This document shows positions 59,501 to 64,000 of a stretch of 64,000 nt of DNA, one piece after another. The translations under genes were made by a program, and so were the position numbers. The DNA comes from Raphanus sativus (taxonomy: Eukaryota > Streptophyta > Magnoliopsida > Brassicales > Brassicaceae). Position 1 is the stretch's first letter, and each line of letters opens with the position of its first letter. The stretch is from contig NC_079519.1 in NCBI RefSeq assembly GCF_000801105.2, positions 30,975,288 through 31,039,287 of the forward strand, read 5' to 3'. A model generated the notes under the pieces. That model searched no databases. It had not been told where the DNA came from and saw only the letters and a list, made by a program, of their open reading frames with translations.

Positions 59501-61501
59501 AAGTCAGAGATCTACTTGCCACTGATGGCCAACCTAAAAGATATCCTTTGGACTAATAATTTTTCTCACTGTCTCCTCATCTTTCAAGAACTATAACTTT
59601 TATTTTGTTTGATCCTTAACTCCTGACCACGTTGGAGATCAGAAACAATTCTCAAAATGGAATTAACGTTCCGGAAGCAAGTCTAATGCCTGTCTCAACG
59701 ACGGATGACGTTATACAGCTGATGGATCTAGGACAAATGAACCGTGCGGTGAGCTCAACAGCCATGAATGACAGAAGTAGTCGATCTCACAGCTGTGTCA
59801 CCGTTCATGTTCAAGGCAGAGACCTCACGTCTGGAACTATCCTCCATGGCTCCATGCATCTGGTTGATCTCGCAGGAAGCGAGAGAGTTGACAAGTCCGA
59901 GGTGACTGGAGACAGACTGAAGGAGGCTCAACACATCAACAAGTCCCTCTCGGCTCTTGGGGATGTGATCTCTTCGCTTTCTCAGAAGACTTCTCATGTG
60001 CCTTACAGGAATAGTAAACTCACACAGCTGCTCCAGGACTCCCTCGGTAAAATACTCAAAAAAAACCTCATCACTCGTTGCGTTTGTGTATATACAAAAC
60101 GTTTTTTTTAACAACTTCTGTTTGTATTGTTGTCAGGTGGATCAGCCAAGACGCTTATGTTTGTCCACATTAGTCCAGAAGCTGATACACTTGGAGAAGC
60201 TATCAGCACTCTGAAGTTCGCTGAACGAGTGGGGAGTGTTGAGCTAGGCGCTGCTCGTGTGAACAAAGATAACTCAGAAGTCAAGGAGCTTAGAGAACAG
60301 GTTCCTAAACCATACTCTATGACCATACTTTTTGGTTGTGTCCCCTATCACTAATCTGATAATGTTCTGTGGGGGATTTCAGATTGTTAATCTCAAAATG
60401 GCTCTAGAAAGAAAAGGAAATGGTAATGATGCACAACCAACCCCTGAGAGAATATCAAGAAGAAGATCACTTGAAACACCTTCCTTGCGACCCAAGCTTC
60501 CTGCCAAGGGAAATGCACTAAGCAACCTTAGGCCTCAGATTATGGATCTAAGAGCATCATTATCCCTAAATTGCTTAGGTTGAGGTGCTTAGAAAAAAAT
60601 ACAATGTGATGCTTTTTTTTCCTCTTGTACAGTGTAAGCAACATCACTTTTAGTGCTTAATTAAGCACTTATGCTTCTTCTTCATCTTCTCTTTCCTCTT
60701 TTTTATTAATAAAAAATGGCTAAGCAATCCCTAAATATCTTGGGATAATCATGCTCTTATAAGTGGACCAGAGGTATGTGTGTATATATGCTTTTCTTTC
60801 TTCGAGGAGCAACGAAAGTTGGTAAACTAAAACTCATGTGTATATACATGTAACAATATGCAGGGGTTTAGTGATACTGCATCTTCAAGAAGACACACCT
60901 TAGATCTCCATGAGTTAATGAGGCGGAGGCAATCACTAAACTCAACTGAAGAGGATAGAGACTTTAAGTCAGGGGTGTGGATAGATAAGCAATCACTGTA
61001 TGTTGCTCACTCACCTTCCATTTTACATGTATTTATCTGCATCCTCTTATCACTGATCTCTACGTACCATTTTTTTTTCAAATGACAGAAACGGTGGGAG
61101 ACAAGACTTTGAAGTGCAGAGTATTACAGATAACGAATCTGATGAAGGCGTAGCAAGTGATTGCTCGGATTCTGATTTGTTGTGGCGATTGAACGTTCAA
61201 GTGAATGTGCCTGGAGTTTCTAATAAACAAAGTTCATCAAACTCCAAACCGAAGAAAGTTCAGACAAGAACTACTAAACTCTCAGAAACCAGGTAATAAT
61301 AATTTCCTATAAAGTTTGATTCTAAGTATTTTGCAATAGTCTTTATTGGTTTGGTCATGAACATTTGTGTTTTCTCGTGGCAGAAGTTTGATTCCATCTC
61401 TGATCCCAGCGCCAAGTAAGAGAACTCCTAACACCGTTGGTTCTCAGCCACAGCAGCGACTAACCAAAGATGGAAAACGCAGATTAAGTTTAGGCAAGTG
61501 A
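56583..61501 (+). CDS. KATD (ATK4)-like: Kinesin-14 with calponin-homology domain (ATK4/KATD-like), one exon interrupted by a MITE
   Basis: Eighteen exons: 56583-56703, 56836-57002, 57343-57477, 57555-57767, 57852-57923, 58133-58201, 58297-58497, 58598-58679, 58765-58860, 58929-59105, 59185-59291, 59362-59540, 59631-60046, 60137-60300, 60383-60773, 60864-60997, 61089-61292 and 61384-61501. Without the MITE they encode 944 residues. A CH domain lies at about residues 42-165, coiled coil at about 300-385, and the motor from about 386 ([12 protein letters not shown]) with P-loop GQTGSGKT, switch I SSRSHS and switch II DLAGSER. By family knowledge, plant KCH kinesins are minus-end-directed and link actin with microtubules. 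The order matches At5g27000. The MITE in exon 15 places a TGA at 60581-60583 and shifts the frame, predicting a 799-residue product that keeps the motor but loses the tail. Confidence 0.9.
59541..59630 (+). other. U12-type AT-AC intron in the kinesin gene
   Basis: The intron starts ATATCCTTTG (U12 donor consensus ATATCCTT) and ends GACCAC, with no usable GT-AG alternative. A branch-site match TCCTTAAC (59613-59620) lies about 10 bases before the acceptor. Splicing here joins PKR to LEIRNN in frame, as in the Arabidopsis protein from memory. Confidence 0.92.
60552..60759. mobile_element. MITE inserted in a coding exon of the kinesin
   Basis: The left end is GAGCATCATTATCCC and the right end the inverse, GGGATAATCATGCTC plus TTA; a second inverted pair, TTGCTTAG/CTAAGCAA, follows. 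A TAA target duplication flanks it (60549-60551 and 60760-60762), as in PIF/Harbinger-like elements. Removing it restores CTA AGT GGA CCA GAG, encoding LSGPE as in the Arabidopsis protein. The insertion adds 211 bp, not a multiple of three. Confidence 0.85.
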
Positions 61502-61980
61502 ACATGTTCTTTTTTTGGTAACGAGTTAAATCAAGGAGACAACAAACAAAAGATAGTTTTTTTTTTTTAATTTTGTGAATCTCAAGTATACTGCTTTGTG
61601 TGTACAATATTATACAAATTTACTGGAAAGAGAGGAAAAATCGAAAATCCTTAACTCCATTTATGACTTCTTGGATGTTTTGAACATAACTACATACATA
61701 CAGAAGTACGATGTCCAGAATAAACCGGCTCAATTTGATTTGGCTTTTATATTCCAAAGAAAACCGGGAAACGAATCTGAACCAAGAGCATTTTGCATTT
61801 GTTTTTCGAAATAAAAGCGAAAAAAAAACACGATTTAGCACTAACCGGTAACCACCACTAGGAGACGTGGTGTAGTCAACCCACGTTTTTGTAAAATCCC
61901 TCAGATTCCTAATACAAATACACAGCTCTTTCCACAACACCACCACTAACTCTCTTTCTCTTTAATCATTGGTTGAATCA
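61502..61980. other. Intergenic stretch between kinesin and the basic-protein gene
   Basis: It holds the kinesin 3' flank and the promoter of the next gene. Open frames on both strands near 61575-61946 have no family likeness. Confidence 0.45.
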
Positions 61981-62619
61981 ATGACGATATTAGTATCCAC
62001 CTCAAACTCTCCTAAACCTCAAATCATGACTGAGATGAGGAAGGATTTGCCAAGGCTCGTCCCTGTATCCACGTCCACGTTGTGCAAGTTTAGGGTTTCA
62101 TTGTGTCAAGTGATCAAACAACCCAAGGCACCAGAGAAAACCAAAAGGAAGAACCAGAAGAAAATATACAAGAAGAAGATGAAAGAAGAGAAAGGAAAGA
62201 GAGGTTTCATCAGACCCAGGTTGGTTTTTCCTGTTAAGAAGATGACTTCTATAATTTCTGCTGCCTTCAGACGCAAGAAACCACTTAAAGGTGAAAACAG
62301 AGAACAGAGAGATGATTCTGAAAAAGAGACTACTGAAGCTGCTGAGACCATGGCTGTTGTTAAGACAAAACCTAAGCATAATTCACTTCAGAAGAAGAGT
62401 TTTTGTGGCAGGGCAAGAACTCGACTGAAGATACTCATCTTAGGGCAACGATTGAAGACGAGAAGAAAAAGAACGAGAAGACGAAGAAGCATAAGCGAGG
62501 GCAATGGAGAAGAGGAGCTGTGCAAGAAGAGAATACTAATGGGTGAAAGATGCAAACCGATAAACAGGTCAGGTGTTTTGAAGTATGATGGTGATGGGAT
62601 TCTTGTCCCCGAGCCATGA
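61981..62619 (+). CDS. Uncharacterised small basic protein
   Basis: An intronless frame of 212 residues from the first ATG after the kinesin. The N-terminal part is mostly polar. The middle is rich in Lys/Arg (KRKNQKKIYKKKMKEEKGKR), and a second basic block near residues 155-170 (KTRRKRTRRRR) looks like a nuclear localisation signal. The end, MGERCKPINRSGVLKYDGDG and then ILVPEP, resembles the conserved C-terminus of a family of small plant proteins of unknown role that I remember only as GxxCxPLxFSGxxxYDxxGxxLPE. Upstream TTG codons extend the open frame, but ATG 61981 is the natural start. No function is assigned. Confidence 0.65.
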   Translation: MTILVSTSNSPKPQIMTEMRKDLPRLVPVSTSTLCKFRVSLCQVIKQPKAPEKTKRKNQKKIYKKKMKEEKGKRGFIRPRLVFPVKKMTSIISAAFRRKKPLKGENREQRDDSEKETTEAAETMAVVKTKPKHNSLQKKSFCGRARTRLKILILGQRLKTRRKRTRRRRSISEGNGEEELCKKRILMGERCKPINRSGVLKYDGDGILVPEP

Positions 62620-63240
62620 CCATTGTTAGTAGTCATAGTATGTTGCTTACTCACTGTTGAGGTTTGCGGATATAGTTTTTCTTTTCCTTTTTTTTTGTTT
62701 TGGCATCATTTTTCTTTTCCTTTTTTATTAGATATAGTTGTACAAATTTTATTTCGTACCAGTTTCAGTATCTTAACTATCTTGAAACTAAGGCTACATT
62801 TGAAGATCTATTAACACTGCCTAAACCTTTTATAGATAATCCACAACAACACTAATTAACTAAGACCATTTCCAATATATTTTACTAGTTTTTCCTCTAT
62901 AATAGAGATGTTGTTTGCTCCTATGTATTTTTATATAATAGCATTGCTCAAAATATAAAGTAAAAATAGATTGCTATTTTCCCCTATAAATAGAGAAAAT
63001 AGGAATCTCTGTTTTTTAAAAGAAAGAAATATCAAAGGGTTGGTGTGAATTTACCTATAATAATAGTATAAAGGCAAAAATTGTAATGGGTTGAAAATTC
63101 TCTAGCCTGAAGGAATAATATGGAGAATTTGAGATTATTATGAGTAAAGCCATTGTAGTTTTTTTTTAAGCCATTGTAGTTTGTTCATCTTTGTAACTGT
63201 TCTGGAGTTTGGTTGCTTGTAGAGGATGGTGACGTGTTGT
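62620..63240. other. Gene-free stretch with a possible MITE
   Basis: About 62862-63160 begins AAGACCATTTCCAATATA and contains several TAGAGA/CTCTAT words, in the style of common plant MITEs. It ends with a tandem AAGCCATTGTAGTTT (twice, about 63150-63183). No clear target duplication was found. Confidence 0.4.
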
Positions 63241-63580
63241 TGATGTTGTTAGGACTAAGTCTTTTATTCAAAAGGTGGAAAATCTCTGGCTTTTGATTCC
63301 CTTGTTGGTTTTAGACGCCACTGATTTCCCAAATTACAATGCCTTTGGGAATTTCGTAAATAGGTTTCTAGATTTCTCTATGGGTTCATCCTTGCACAAG
63401 CTCAAGTTAAGTATTCTTAGGGATGAAAATGATCAGTCTTGTACGGTGGATAGACTCTTTGGTTAAGCATAAACTCATCAAGCATCTTGATGTTGAGTGT
63501 CATGTGAAGCATTAGTGTTTCTAGAGAAGATTCCCTTAAGCCTTATATATGTGACGATCTAGCACTTGCTGAATCATATT
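63241..63580 (+). pseudogene. F-box/LRR (FBD-type) gene fragment
   Basis: A frame at 63275-63466 reads VLDATDFPNYN, then FGNFVNRFLDFSMGSSLHKL and LSILRDENDQ. A frameshift later the next frame gives WIDSLVKHKLIKHLDVECHV. This resembles the segment after the F-box in plant F-box/RNI-like proteins (VDRVLALxGxSPLKKFSL and WIxxAVxRxVxxLDL in the usual form). The start, F-box and repeats are missing and frames are broken, so it is a relic. Confidence 0.6.
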
Positions 63581-64000
63581 TTGTTGACCGCTGCAAAATG
63601 AATTTTTAGGTATATGTTTATAATCAGATTGAGACTATAGTCCCAATTCTTCAATCTAACTTTTTTTTTTGTTTTTTTGAACTTATATGATGTTTATATG
63701 GTTGCTTGAGCATACACTAAAATAACCGACCATTTGCTGACACATTGAAGCCCTTTGACCAAGGTAATTACCAAATCTTGTCGGTAACCAACAACAATCA
63801 GGTGGTTTCAGATTATATTATTGTCGTTGTTTCCCTCAATTTTTCTTGGTCTTTTTACCTAATTGCCAGAAGATATTTTGCTTCTTCCTCGTTTCTTTTC
63901 TATCTCTATACTGTTTATAAACTGTAAGCTCTCGTCACTTTCTGCTTCAACATATATACATCTAAGTTTGTCCAGCAGACAGATTCACGGATCTCAGATT
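63581..64000. other. Right edge, nothing recognised
   Basis: AT-rich sequence with T-runs and only short open frames. No gene, RNA or transposon end could be supported. Confidence 0.45.

Overview
The window is plant nuclear DNA, from a Brassicaceae species and most likely a Brassica-type genome. Genes have short GT-AG introns, intergenic DNA is very AT-rich, and transposons are of types common in crucifers (Helitrons, MULE- and hAT-type MITEs, tRNA-derived SINEs, an L1 remnant). The gene order matches what I recall of Arabidopsis thaliana chromosome 5 around At5g26850 to At5g27000: an EFR3-like ARM-repeat protein, a TRM8-like protein, CBP60g, GATA23, an F-box/kelch protein and the kinesin ATK4/KATD. 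Several genes I would expect between these are missing, which fits gene loss after the Brassica genome triplication (inference).

Layout. 1-1,601: the 3' end of an EFR3-like gene (+). 2,037-6,271: TRM8-like gene (-), with a 1.2-kb MULE-type MITE in intron 1. 7.2-18.3 kb: gene-free, holding a Stowaway-like MITE, two Helitrons, a nested hAT MITE, two SINEs and a foldback element built of telomere-like repeats. 18,679-21,784: CBP60g (+). 23,256-23,689: GATA23 (+). 24,873-26,090: intronless F-box/kelch gene (-). 26-30 kb: AT-rich, no genes. 30,539-31,037: a defensin-like cysteine-rich peptide gene (+). 35,754-38,463: seven-exon neprosin-domain gene (-). 39.7-49.2 kb: tandemly duplicated DNA, in which one copy took a 3-kb gene-capturing Helitron and the other a truncated L1. 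50,287-51,743: a U1-U4-U1 spliceosomal snRNA cluster (-) with plant snRNA promoters. 54.9-56.4 kb: Helitron-type termini in opposite orientations. 56,583-61,501: kinesin-14 (+) with a CH domain and an AT-AC U12-type intron; a MITE interrupts one coding exon. 61,981-62,619: small basic protein gene (+). 63.2-63.6 kb: a broken F-box/LRR fragment.

The genes do not form a pathway. CBP60g is an immune transcription factor, GATA23 acts in lateral-root founder cells, TRM8-like and the kinesin belong to the microtubule cytoskeleton, and the EFR3-like protein to plasma-membrane PI4-kinase anchoring. I found no clearly new multi-gene system. The most notable items are the snRNA cluster, the U12 intron and MITE insertion in the kinesin, and the Helitron and L1 insertions whose empty sites are preserved in the sister copy of a local duplication.
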